A stretch of 64,000 bases of DNA, taken from the NCBI RefSeq assembly GCF_003609835.1, contig NZ_AP017898.1, positions 1,302,001 through 1,366,000 of the forward strand. Direction: 5' to 3'. This document shows positions 38,201 to 46,075 of this stretch, piece by piece. The number at the start of each line of letters is the position of its first letter. Position 1 is the first letter of the stretch. Below the pieces are notes generated by a model that saw only the letters and a list, made by a program, of their open reading frames with translations, did not search any database and had not been told where the DNA came from. The stretch comes from Sphingopyxis sp. FD7. GTDB lineage: Bacteria > Pseudomonadota > Alphaproteobacteria > Sphingomonadales > Sphingomonadaceae. Both the position numbers and the translations under genes were made by a program.

Positions 38201-40394
38201 TTCGGAGCCCGAACTCGCCCGCTACCAGCGCGCGCTCAATGGCGGCAAGGCCGAGTATCGCGGGCGCAATATCGCCGCGACCGCCTTCGTCGCCGACACC
38301 CCCTATCGCTTCCGCCGCGACGAGATCCAGGGCAATGGCCTGGCGGGGCCGTATCAGCTCGGCGCGAAGGATATTTTGCCGAACAGCGAGCGGATCGTCA
38401 TCGAGACGCGCTACCGGCTGCACAGCGAACGCATCGTCGACCGCGTCGCCCTGTCGCGCCACGTCGATTACGACATCGATTATCTGTCGGGCACGATCCG
38501 CTTCCGCGCGCCGGTGCTCAGCCGGTCATCGAACCTCGACCCGCAGTTCATCGTCGCCGAATATGAAGTCGATGGCGTTGGCCAGCGCGTGCTCAACGCC
38601 GGCGGCCGCGTCAGCTATCGCACGGACGACGAAAAGCTGCGCGTCGGCGCCACCTTCATCCACGACGAGGATGGCAACACCAAGACCGACATCGGCGGCA
38701 TCGACGCGCGTTATCGCCCGAACATCGACACCGAAATCCGTGCCGAACTGGCGGTCAGCGACGCCAAGGCACAGAACGACGGTAGCGCCGCCGCCGGAAC
38801 GGCGAAAGCATGGCTGATCGAGGCCGAACATCATGGCAGCGCCGCCGATTTCCTCGCCTATATCCGCGAGCGCGAGGCCGGGTTCGGCGCGGGCCAGCTC
38901 AATCGCGGCGAGGACGGGACGCGCAAATTCGGCTTCGACGCCCGCCTTCGCGCGACGCGCACGCTGTCGCTGACGGGGAGCGCCTGGCAGGAAGACTATC
39001 TGGACAGCAACGCGCGCCGCCGCGCCGCACGCGCGCTGATCGAATATGACAATGGCAGCAGCCTCGCGCGCGCCGGGCTGACGCACGCCGACGATCGTCT
39101 GTCGGACGGTGCGCGCAACCGCTCGACCATCGTTCAGCTCGGCGCGACGCAGCGCCTGTTCGACAAGCGCCTCGAACTCGATGCACAGACCGAGTTTGCG
39201 CTGGGCGGCAAGGATGCGAGCATCGACTTCCCGACGCGGCACCGGCTGGGCGCACGCTTCGGCATCAGCCGCGACGTCAATCTCGTCGGCAGCTATGAAA
39301 TCGCCGACGGCGATACGGTCCGCGCGCGCACCGCGCGGCTCGGCTTCGACCTGACCCCCTGGTCCGGTGCGCGCCTGCTCGCCACCGCGAACCGGCAGGA
39401 CATCGGCGAATATGGCCCGCGCAGCTTCGCCGCCTATGGCCTGTCGCAGTCGCTGAAGCTCGGCAGCCATCTGTCGGTCGATGTCTCGGTCGACGGCAAT
39501 CGCACGATCGGCGGGATTCGCGCGGGCGACGTGCTGAACGCGCAGCAGCCGGTGGCGTCGGGGGGTTTTCTGGGCGGCAACAATGTGCTGACCGAGGATT
39601 TCCTGGCGATCAGCACCGGCGCCACCTGGCGCGCCGACCGCTGGACGCTCACCGGCCGCGCCGAATATCGCGATGGCGAGCTTGCCAACCGCCATGGACT
39701 GACGCTCGGCGGCCTGCGCCAGCTTGGCGAGGGCCGGGCCTTGGGCGTGCTCTTCACCTATGCCAAGGCCAGCGGCAGCGGCACGGCGCCGACGACCGAG
39801 GTGATCCAATTCGAGATGAGCTGGGCGCACCGCCCCGCCGATTCGCGGATTTCATGGCTGGGCAAGAGCGAGTTCCGCTCGGACAAGGTGCGCGACGCGG
39901 TCGCGGGCCAGGCCGGGCCTGTCGGCGACGCCGCGCTGACGATCGATGGCGATGCGACGAGCCGCCGCCTGCTGAACAGCCTGTCGGTCAACTGGACCCC
40001 GCTCGGCGCGCGCGGCGAAGGCGGCATGTGGCACGAGCGCGCCGAAATCGGCCTTTTCTGGGGCACGCGCTATAATTTCGACCGCTTCGGCGCGGATGAC
40101 GTCAAGGGCTGGTCGAACCTGATCGGCGCCGACTTTCGTGTCGGCCTTGGCGAGCATGTAGATGTCGGCGCGTCGGGTACCGTGCGCGTCGGCACCGATG
40201 CCGATACCGTCAGCTGGGCCGGAGGCCCAACGGTGACGCTGGCCCCGATGACGAACGCCAACATCACCTTCGGTTACAATTTCGCGGGCTTCCATGACCG
40301 CGATTTCGAGGATGCGCGGTTCTCCCGATCGGGCGCCTATGTGACTTTCAGGCTGAAGTTCGACCAGACGAGTTTTGCAGGGTTGGGGCTATAG
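35283..40394 (+). CDS. 1703-residue DUF11 / outer-membrane barrel protein
   Basis: A very large exported protein. In order: signal peptide (about 1-28); the shared module ITNTASAEWTHDGHRGATLS; a Pro-rich linker and beta domains to about 370; a DUF11 domain at about 373-480 (VPGDVVQYRIEVANRDPRRA); an SdrD/carboxypeptidase-regulatory-like sandwich at about 507-577 (VTDEDGRYHFEGVRPGLHVV); an Ala-rich stretch; further sandwiches to about 855; then some 840 residues of alternating, aromatic, glycine-rich strands with the look of a beta-barrel. The penultimate segment GAYVTFRLKF resembles an outer-membrane targeting strand, followed by ten extra residues. It is probably the membrane anchor or pore of the cassette. 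The substrate and function are unknown. Confidence 0.85.
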   Translation: MAIRDTSLGLLTALVAAALLPAVPAARAQVITNTASAEWTHDGHRGATLSNRVDVAVVPRPPEPPRIATYRLTTGGGDRSVPLAPTPCVRAGTGGVGALSAAPMAAIPLSGVYVGISTAPASLQSSNSFRAGEMLVVGVTLASANRDPQARDTLPVLLDLENGDRESITLTETAADSGEFVGFISTIGVPPAVVQGDCRLSVNPGAPLTLRVSDRASASLVALATIDFLVDPFGIVFDSGDGAPVAGSRVTIVDAATGQPAAVFGDDGVSTYPSSVVTGQRVTDSGGTVYDFPAGDYRFPFVAPGTYRLIVEPPAPFTAPSATSPADLAAFRRPDDGQPFTIVDASYGRAFTLNSPAPVRVDIPVDQPGLPLVLRKATSTQVAVPGDVVQYRIEVANRDPRRATGAVTVRDVLPAGMRLRADTVRIDGVRVDAAVEPNGRAFTVTLPGIAAARSVLLTYLAEVVVSAQPGSALNRASATDNRGTTSNIAEATIAIKRDQLGDRMTIIGRVTDGGCAVDPARADGIIGVRVMLQDGSYTVTDEDGRYHFEGVRPGLHVVQIDPSTLPLDRAPVDCAPSTQSAGSAISRFVEGRGGALKRADFRAAASAPRAAPATAARPAAIPLSDPEAAGAHRDWLAGQEAGIGWLFPAADHNPRAKAIRAAIKHVPGQIVTLRVNGQPADPLTFEGVSKSADGTVAVSLWRGLEIREGENRLVAEIRDADGAAVETLERSVHYSITPMRAALIREKSVLVADGVTRPVIAVRLTDRDGKPIRAGLTGDFSVPSPYYPAVEADAQQARQLSGLERAPPVWKVDGDDGIAYIELEPTTASGTLAIDFLFRDDRVTRKQVIETWLDPGNRPWTIVGFAAGTLGYNTLDDRMEPVAETLDDLNADARLALYAKGRVRGKWLMTLAYDSDKEADDARFGGVIDPRAYYTIYADRNETRHDAASVRKLYLRLERPQFYAMFGDIETGISEPELARYQRALNGGKAEYRGRNIAATAFVADTPYRFRRDEIQGNGLAGPYQLGAKDILPNSERIVIETRYRLHSERIVDRVALSRHVDYDIDYLSGTIRFRAPVLSRSSNLDPQFIVAEYEVDGVGQRVLNAGGRVSYRTDDEKLRVGATFIHDEDGNTKTDIGGIDARYRPNIDTEIRAELAVSDAKAQNDGSAAAGTAKAWLIEAEHHGSAADFLAYIREREAGFGAGQLNRGEDGTRKFGFDARLRATRTLSLTGSAWQEDYLDSNARRRAARALIEYDNGSSLARAGLTHADDRLSDGARNRSTIVQLGATQRLFDKRLELDAQTEFALGGKDASIDFPTRHRLGARFGISRDVNLVGSYEIADGDTVRARTARLGFDLTPWSGARLLATANRQDIGEYGPRSFAAYGLSQSLKLGSHLSVDVSVDGNRTIGGIRAGDVLNAQQPVASGGFLGGNNVLTEDFLAISTGATWRADRWTLTGRAEYRDGELANRHGLTLGGLRQLGEGRALGVLFTYAKASGSGTAPTTEVIQFEMSWAHRPADSRISWLGKSEFRSDKVRDAVAGQAGPVGDAALTIDGDATSRRLLNSLSVNWTPLGARGEGGMWHERAEIGLFWGTRYNFDRFGADDVKGWSNLIGADFRVGLGEHVDVGASGTVRVGTDADTVSWAGGPTVTLAPMTNANITFGYNFAGFHDRDFEDARFSRSGAYVTFRLKFDQTSFAGLGL

Positions 40395-40401
40395 CCCGCC
40401 C

Positions 40402-40497
40402 CGTCATTGCGAGCGAAGCGACGAAGCAATCTCCAGCTAACGACCCGTAAGCCCGCCCGCTGGAGATTGCTTCGTCGCTTCGCTCCTCGCAATGACG
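40402..40497. repeat. dispersed inverted repeat, type C
   Basis: Arms CGTCATTGCGAGCGAAGCGA and TCGCTTCGCTCCTCGCAATG are nearly perfect complements and extend inward with AGCAATCTCCAGC / GCTGGAGATTGCT. The unit fills the convergent gap between the barrel-protein gene and the E2 gene and may act as a bidirectional transcript end. Confidence 0.9.
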
Positions 40498-40505
40498 AGG
40501 TAAGC

Positions 40506-41822
40506 TCAATCCGCGAACAACAGCACCGGCGTTTCGATCAGCTTCTTCAGCGCCTGAACATAGCTGGCCGCATCCCAGCCATCGACCACCCGATGGTCGC
40601 AGCTGATCGACAGGTTCATCAGCTTCGCGCGGCGGATGTCGTCGCCGTCGAACACCGGACGCTCGACGATCTTGTTCGGCCCGATGATCGCAACCTCCGG
40701 CCGGTTGATCACCGGCGTCGTCGCGATCCCGCCGAGCGGACCGAGCGACGTGATGGTGAGCGTGCCGCCGGTCAGCTCCTCGACTTTCGCCTTGCCGCTA
40801 CGCGCGGCCTCGGCGAGGCGCGCGATCTCGCTCGCGAGCTGCCAGACATTCTTGTCCTGCGCGTCGCGGATCACCGGAACCATCAACCCGGCGTCGGTCT
40901 GCGTCGCCATGCCCAGATGCACTGCGCCGTGGCGCGTCACCACGCCCGCTTCGTCGTCATAACGCGCATTGATCATCGGAAACTGCGGGATGGTGCGGCA
41001 GATCGCGACGATCAGGAAGGGCAGCATCGTCAGCTTCGGACGGCCCCCGCGGTTGGCGTTCAAATCGGCGCGCATCTCTTCGAGCGCGGTGACGTCCATT
41101 TCCTCGACATAGGTGAAATGCGGAATCGCGCGCTTCGCCGCCGCCATATTCTCGGCAATCTTGCGGCGCATCCCGATGACCTTGATCGGCTCGTCGGTGC
41201 GCGCGCGGCTGGCGCCGGGGGCGTAATAGCCCTGCCCCGCGCTGTAACGCAGGAAGGCGTCGAGATCGGCGTGGCGGATACGGTCGCCATCGGATTGCAC
41301 CTGCGACAGATCGATGCCCAGATGCTTGGCGCGCGCGCGGACGGCGGGCGATGCCAACACAGCCTTACCATGCTCCGTTCGGGCTGAGCTTGTCGAAGCC
41401 CCGTCCTTCTTTTCAACGGCGGCAGACAAGGACGGCCCTTCGACAGGCTCAGGGCGAACGGGTTGAGGGGGTGGCGCGGCTTCCGCATCCGAAACCTCCT
41501 CAGCCCCCGGCGTCTCCGCCGCAATCTCCTCGTCGACCGGCGTATCGGCCGGCGGCGCGTCGACCGTGTCATCACCCTCGGCATCGGTCTCGATCACCGC
41601 CAGCGTCGATCCGATCGCGATCAAATCGCCGACCTCGCCCGCCAGTTCGACGACCACCCCCGACACCGGCGATTCCATTTCGACGGTCGCCTTGTCGGTC
41701 ATCATGTCGGCAAGCTGCGCATCTTCCTCGACGCGCTCGCCCACCTTGACGTGCCAGGCGACGATCTCGGCCTCGGCGATGCCTTCGCCAATGTCGGGCA
41801 GACGGAATGAATAGCGGGCCAT
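40506..41822 (-). CDS. bkdB: branched-chain 2-oxoacid dehydrogenase E2 (dihydrolipoyl acyltransferase)
   Basis: E2 core of the branched-chain 2-oxoacid dehydrogenase, 438 residues. Lipoyl domain is 1-78 with lysine 44 in MTDKATVEMESP. The peripheral subunit-binding domain is about 152-193 (VLASPAVRARAKHLGIDLSQ). The catalytic domain follows, with SCDHRVVDG and active-site histidine near 410. The linker at residues 121-150 (PVRPEPVEGP … ASTSSARTE) is the translation of an inverted repeat, not native linker sequence. E1 genes lie directly upstream; no E3 gene is seen. An acetoin or pyruvate complex is less likely given the E1 partners. Confidence 0.93.
   Translation of the reverse strand: MARYSFRLPDIGEGIAEAEIVAWHVKVGERVEEDAQLADMMTDKATVEMESPVSGVVVELAGEVGDLIAIGSTLAVIETDAEGDDTVDAPPADTPVDEEIAAETPGAEEVSDAEAAPPPQPVRPEPVEGPSLSAAVEKKDGASTSSARTEHGKAVLASPAVRARAKHLGIDLSQVQSDGDRIRHADLDAFLRYSAGQGYYAPGASRARTDEPIKVIGMRRKIAENMAAAKRAIPHFTYVEEMDVTALEEMRADLNANRGGRPKLTMLPFLIVAICRTIPQFPMINARYDDEAGVVTRHGAVHLGMATQTDAGLMVPVIRDAQDKNVWQLASEIARLAEAARSGKAKVEELTGGTLTITSLGPLGGIATTPVINRPEVAIIGPNKIVERPVFDGDDIRRAKLMNLSISCDHRVVDGWDAASYVQALKKLIETPVLLFAD
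41376..41460. repeat. dispersed inverted repeat, type B, inside the E2 coding sequence
   Basis: Arms CGTTCGGGCTGAGCTTGTCG and CGACAGGCTCAGGGCGAACG are imperfect complements. The unit lies wholly within the E2 gene, in the linker between the lipoyl and subunit-binding domains, and keeps the frame open. A partial arm of the same type interrupts the repeat at 20674-20769. Confidence 0.9.
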
Positions 41823-41893
41823 GGCGTCAGTCCTTTTTCTTTATGGACCCCGGATCGCGGTCCGGGGCACGCGCGGTTGCCATGCTTCGCATG

Positions 41894-42928
41894 TCAATCG
41901 CCCATGATTTTGGTGAGCGCGGTCGCGATGCGCACCGGGCCGGGGAAATAGGCCCATTCGAGGCTGTGCGGATAGGGCGTGTCGAACCCGGTGACGCGCT
42001 CGATCGGCGCTTCGAGGTAATAGAAGCAACGTTCCTGCACCAGCGCGGCAAGTTCGGCGCCAAAGCCTGAGGTGCGCGTCGCTTCGTGGACGATCAGGCA
42101 GCGGCCGGTCTTTTTCACCGACGCCTCGACGGCCTCGATGTCGAGCGGCAAAAGCGTGCGCAGGTCGAGGATTTCGGCGTCCACGCCCATTTCCTCCACG
42201 ATCGTCCTGGTGACATGCACCATCGTGCCATAGGCCAGGATCGTCACCGCCTCGCCTTCGCGCACCGTTGCCGCCTTGCCCAGGTCGATGCGGTAATATC
42301 CTTCGGGCACCGCGCTGGCGTCATGCTTCGACCAGGGCTCGACCGGGCGGTCGTAATAGCCGCTGAACGGGCCGTTATAGATGCGCTTGGGTTCGAGGAA
42401 GACGACGGGGTCATTATCCTCGATCGCCGCGATCAGCAGGCCCTTGGCGTCATAGGGGTTCGACGGGATCACCGTCTTGACGCCGCAGATATGCGTCATG
42501 ATGCTCTCGGGCGACTGGCTGTGCGTCTGTCCACCGAAAATGCCGCCCCCAAAGGGCGTACGCACCGTCATCGGGCAGATAAAATCATTCGCCGAACGAT
42601 AGCGAATGCGCGCGGCCTCGCTGACGAGCTGGTCGAGCCCCGGATAGATATAATCGGCGAACTGGATTTCGGGGACGGGGCGCAGACCATAGGCGCCCAT
42701 GCCGACCGCGACGCCGATGATGCCGCATTCGTTGATCGGCGTGTCGAACACGCGCGTCTTGCCGTGTTTTTTCTGCAACCCCGCGGTGGCGCGGAACACG
42801 CCGCCGAAATAGCCGACGTCCTCGCCCATCACGACGGTCGCCGGATCGCGTTCGAGCATGACGTCCATGGCGCTGTTGATCGCCTCGATCATGTTCATGG
42901 TCTTGGTTTGGGTATCGGCGCTCATCAT
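41894..42928 (-). CDS. bkdA2: 2-oxoisovalerate dehydrogenase E1, beta subunit
   Basis: Beta subunit of the E1 decarboxylase, 344 residues. Motifs include VMGEDVGYFGGVFRATAGLQ, GVGAYGLRPVPEIQFADYIYP-type sequence (here VGMGAYGLRPVPEIQFADYI), and CPMTVRTPFGGGIFGGQTHS. The C-terminal part, RTLLPLDIEAVEASVKKTGR then VHEATRTSGFGAELAALVQE, is typical of transketolase-like beta chains. ATG 42928 overlaps the alpha-subunit stop; ATG 42925 is an alternative. A 71-base gap with a small dyad separates it from E2. Confidence 0.93.
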   Translation of the reverse strand: MMSADTQTKTMNMIEAINSAMDVMLERDPATVVMGEDVGYFGGVFRATAGLQKKHGKTRVFDTPINECGIIGVAVGMGAYGLRPVPEIQFADYIYPGLDQLVSEAARIRYRSANDFICPMTVRTPFGGGIFGGQTHSQSPESIMTHICGVKTVIPSNPYDAKGLLIAAIEDNDPVVFLEPKRIYNGPFSGYYDRPVEPWSKHDASAVPEGYYRIDLGKAATVREGEAVTILAYGTMVHVTRTIVEEMGVDAEILDLRTLLPLDIEAVEASVKKTGRCLIVHEATRTSGFGAELAALVQERCFYYLEAPIERVTGFDTPYPHSLEWAYFPGPVRIATALTKIMGD

Positions 42929-44220
42929 TCGGGCTTCCAGTCGGGGCCGAACTTGGCCTCTTGCTCGGCGAGCATCTGCGCGCATTGTTCCTTGAGATGC
43001 CAGGGCATCTCCTCGAACACATCCTCGAACATCGTTTCGAACGGCTGGTGCATTCCGTGGCCTAGAATGCCGAGCTTTTCCGACTGTTTCTGCGTCGTCT
43101 TGACCAGCTCGTCGAGCTCCTTGCCCAGCGCGTCGTGACGCGCCTCGTCCCATTCGCCGAGCGCGATAAGATGCTGTTTGAGCCGCGCGATCGGATCGCC
43201 GAAGGGCCAGGCGCTCGCTTCCTGTGCGGCGCGATAGGCGCTGGGATCGTCCGACGTGCTGTGCCCTTCGGCGCGATAGGTGAAATGTTCGATCAGCGTC
43301 GGGCCGTTGTTCGTCCGCGCGCGGTCGGCCGCCCACTGCGTCGCCGCATAGACCGCGAGCGCGTCGTTGCCGTCGACGCGCAACCCCGCGATGCCATAGC
43401 CCACGGCGCGCGCCGCAAAGGTCGTGCGTTCCCCCCCGGCAAAGCCCGAAAAGCTCGAAATCGCCCACTGGTTATTCACGACATTGAAAATCACGGGCGC
43501 GTTATAGACCGTGGCGAAGGTCAGCGCCGAGTGGAAGTCGCCCTCGGCCGATGATCCTTCACCGCACCACACGGTCGCGATGCGGCTGTCACCCTTCGAC
43601 GCCGACGCCATCGCCCAGCCTACCGCCTGCGGATATTGCGTCGCAAGATTGCCCGACACGCTGAAGAATCCATGCTCGGGCGCCGAATACATGATCGGGA
43701 GCTGCCGCCCCAGCAGATGATCGCCGCGGTTCGAATAAATCTGGTTCATCATCTGGATCAGCGGATAATCGCGCGCGATCAAAATGCCCTGCTGGCGATA
43801 GCTGGGGAAACACATGTCGGCGCGGTCGATCGCCATCGTCGAGGCGATCGAGGTCGCCTCCTCGCCCGTGCATTTCATGTAAAAGCTGGTCTTGCCCTGC
43901 CGCTGCGCGCGGAACATGCGGTCATCGAACGCCCGCGTCAGCATCATGTAACGCAGCATCGTGCGCAGCCGTTCGGGCGCCAGATTGGGATTCCACGGCC
44001 CCTTCGCCTGCCCGTCGAAATCGAGGACGCGGACAAGGCCATAGCATAGCTCGCGCATCGCGTCGGGCCTGGTCGCTTCGCCGGGGCGCGGGGTCGCCTC
44101 AACCGCGGGGATCTCGATGTCGCCGAAATCCGGCGTGTCACCGGGACGATAGCGCGGTTCGGGGATGTGAAGCGACAGCGGCGGCAGGTTGCTCGCCGGT
44201 CGGCGATCCGACTCAGGCAT
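42925..44220 (-). CDS. bkdA1: 2-oxoisovalerate dehydrogenase E1, alpha subunit
   Basis: Thiamine diphosphate-binding alpha subunit, 431 residues. The TPP motif runs from WCGEGSSAEGDFHSALTFAT to FNVVNNQWAIS. The phosphorylation-loop-like segment RAEGHSTSDDPSAYR and the N-terminal extension (SLHIPEPRYRPGDTPDFGDI) identify the branched-chain type instead of the pyruvate type. It is first in the order E1 alpha, E1 beta, E2, reading on the minus strand. Product acyl-CoAs come from valine, leucine and isoleucine breakdown. Confidence 0.94.
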   Translation of the reverse strand: MPESDRRPASNLPPLSLHIPEPRYRPGDTPDFGDIEIPAVEATPRPGEATRPDAMRELCYGLVRVLDFDGQAKGPWNPNLAPERLRTMLRYMMLTRAFDDRMFRAQRQGKTSFYMKCTGEEATSIASTMAIDRADMCFPSYRQQGILIARDYPLIQMMNQIYSNRGDHLLGRQLPIMYSAPEHGFFSVSGNLATQYPQAVGWAMASASKGDSRIATVWCGEGSSAEGDFHSALTFATVYNAPVIFNVVNNQWAISSFSGFAGGERTTFAARAVGYGIAGLRVDGNDALAVYAATQWAADRARTNNGPTLIEHFTYRAEGHSTSDDPSAYRAAQEASAWPFGDPIARLKQHLIALGEWDEARHDALGKELDELVKTTQKQSEKLGILGHGMHQPFETMFEDVFEEMPWHLKEQCAQMLAEQEAKFGPDWKPE

Positions 44221-44312
44221 ATCTTCTTCCCTTCGGGCGCGAATCAGCGCCTAGTTATATTTCAATGTGACGACATATTATTACGGTCTCCATAGGAATG
44301 CAACGCCGCGTC

Positions 44313-45248
44313 TCAAACCGCTACGGGCGCAGAAATATGGGATTGCGGCGCATAATCCTCGACCACGAAATCGTCGAACCGATAATCGAACATGCTCGGC
44401 GGGCGACGCAGGATACGCAGCGTGGGCTTACCGTCCGGCACGCGCGCCAACTGGCGTTCGACCAGTTCGGCGTGATTGAGATAGAGATGGACGTCGCCGC
44501 CGGTCCACACGACCTCGTGCGCGTGAAGATCGCATTGCTGGGCGACCATGCGCGTGAGCAGCGCCGCCTCGAAAATGTTGAACGCAAAGCCCAGACCCAG
44601 ATCGCACGACCGCTGAAAGAGCAGGCACGACAGCCCGCCGTCGCTGCGAACGTGGAACTGGTAGGTCATGTGACACGGCGGCAGCGCCATTCGGTCCAGA
44701 TCGTCGACGTTCCAGCCGGTGAAAATATGTCGGCGCGATCCCGGATCGTTTCGGAGCGAATCGATCAGTGCCGCAATCTGGTTGTGCCCGCGTTCGGCGC
44801 GACGAAACAGCCCCTCGCCCGCCGGCTCGTAACGCGGCCAGTTCACCCACTGGTGGCCATAGACCGGACCAAGATCGCCCCACTCGGCGGCAAAGCCCGC
44901 GTCCGCGACGATGCGCGCCTCGAAATCGGCGGCGCTGATTTCGTCGCCGGTCGCGCGGCGATATTTTTCGAGCGGCCAGTCAGTCCATATCTTGACGCCT
45001 TGCGCGACGAGCGGGCGGATATTGGTGTCGCCGCTGAGGAACCACAACAGCTCGCGCAGCGCGGTCTTCCAATAAACGCGCTTCGTCGTCAGCAGGGGAA
45101 TGGCATCGTCCTTCAGCGAGAATCGCATCGTCTCGCCGAACAGCGACCGCGTGCCGACGCCGGTGCGATCGACGCGCTCGTCCCCCTCGACCCAGATGCG
45201 GCGCATCAGGTCGAGATATTGCAGTTCATAATGGATGGAATCAGCCAA
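44313..45248 (-). CDS. thyA: thymidylate synthase
   Basis: Folate-dependent methylation of dUMP to dTMP; 311 residues, in the longer class of ThyA with an insertion around DEISAADFEARIVADAGFAA. The active-site cysteine is in MALPPCHMTYQFHV, preceded by the phosphate arginines in RNDPGSRRHIFTGWNV. FNIFEAALLTRMVAQQ and DVHLYLNHAELVERQL complete the fold. The dihydrofolate reductase gene often found next to thyA is absent here. Confidence 0.96.
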   Translation of the reverse strand: MADSIHYELQYLDLMRRIWVEGDERVDRTGVGTRSLFGETMRFSLKDDAIPLLTTKRVYWKTALRELLWFLSGDTNIRPLVAQGVKIWTDWPLEKYRRATGDEISAADFEARIVADAGFAAEWGDLGPVYGHQWVNWPRYEPAGEGLFRRAERGHNQIAALIDSLRNDPGSRRHIFTGWNVDDLDRMALPPCHMTYQFHVRSDGGLSCLLFQRSCDLGLGFAFNIFEAALLTRMVAQQCDLHAHEVVWTGGDVHLYLNHAELVERQLARVPDGKPTLRILRRPPSMFDYRFDDFVVEDYAPQSHISAPVAV

Positions 45249-45390
45249 GGCGCGCTCCCTTTCCTTTTCCCACCATTGCTAGGCCCCGCGCCGCGCGACG
45301 ACAAGTGCGTCACCCGTCCACCCCGTCGATCCGTCCGATGCGGGGCAGTTGGCGGTTGGGTCGCCCTCGCGCCTGCGCCATGCGGCGACG

Positions 45391-45819
45391 ATGACGATCC
45401 TTGAACCGATAGGCAAAGCCGGGTCCAATGCCCGGCGTCGCGGCTTCGTGCCGTGCGATGCCGAAGATGCAGTCGCGTCCCATCTGCTTCGCCCTCAGTT
45501 CGACGGCGACCGTGAAAGCCTGCTTCTTGCGGCCTTCGATGCGTATCAGCGGCTCGTCCGCTTCGATCGGGTCGATAGCGAAACGCCGCGACGCTGCGTT
45601 GTCCCGCCGCGATGCTGGCGCACGTTGCTCGTCGGCAGCGCCACGAGCATCGTGATGGCGCACAATCATCCGTCGGGCGTTGCCTGGCCAAGCGACGCCG
45701 ATATCGCCGCCACGCGCGACGCAGCGCAATTCCTGCGGATGGCCGGGATCGATCTGGTCGATCATCTGATTTTCGTCGCCGATGGCCATTTCAGCTTTCG
45801 CACTGCCGAAATGCTGTAG
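45391..45819 (+). CDS. short RadC-like JAB-domain protein
   Basis: A 142-residue protein consisting almost only of the C-terminal RadC-type JAB/MPN domain. The metal-binding motif AHNHPSGVAWPSDADIAATR and the final LVDHLIFVADGHFSFRTAEM are clear. The helix-hairpin-helix part of full-length RadC is missing and the first 45 residues are Arg-rich without a known domain. ATG 45391 was chosen; ATG 45349 would add 14 residues. The gene stands alone, divergent from thyA. The family's function is unresolved, so no DNA-repair role is assigned. Confidence 0.8.
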   Translation: MTILEPIGKAGSNARRRGFVPCDAEDAVASHLLRPQFDGDRESLLLAAFDAYQRLVRFDRVDSETPRRCVVPPRCWRTLLVGSATSIVMAHNHPSGVAWPSDADIAATRDAAQFLRMAGIDLVDHLIFVADGHFSFRTAEML

Positions 45820-45926
45820 TGCGGGCATTCAACTTTCCTGTGCCGATTGACGCTTGAAGTTCGCCGATTGCGCGTCTAGAGGACCGCCCTGCCTTCGCGG
45901 TGGCCATGGCCGACGCGCGGATCGGT

Positions 45927-46003
45927 CGGGGAGTAGCTCAGCCTGGTAGAGCACTGTCTTCGGGAGGCAGGGGCCGGAGGTTCGAATCCTCTCTCCCCGA
46001 CCA
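45927..46003 (+). tRNA. tRNA-Pro (CGG)
   Basis: A complete 77-base cloverleaf: acceptor CGGGGAG/CTCCCCG, D-arm GCTC…GAGC, anticodon stem CTGTC/GGCAG with loop TTCGGGA (anticodon CGG), T-arm GGAGGTTCGAATCCTCT, and encoded CCA. Confidence 0.97.
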
Positions 46004-46040
46004 ATTTCCTTGTATATTGCAGATTCTGCACCGTCGCTTC

Positions 46041-46069
46041 TTGTAAGTCGGCGAACATGTCCCTAGATT
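46041..46069 (+). promoter_or_regulatory. putative promoter of the small RNA
   Basis: TTGTAA at 46041-46046 and TAGATT at 46064-46069 are separated by 17 bases, which fits housekeeping sigma -35 and -10 elements. Transcription would start near 46076, just before the first hairpin of the small RNA. Confidence 0.5.
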
Positions 46070-46075
46070 TCATTC

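Noticed and set aside
35651..39830. Minus-strand open frames of 430-580 codons opposite the large barrel-protein gene
   Set aside because: Composition is that of antisense shadow (Arg/Asp/Ala/Gly-rich, no domains), while the plus-strand protein has a signal peptide and recognisable domains.
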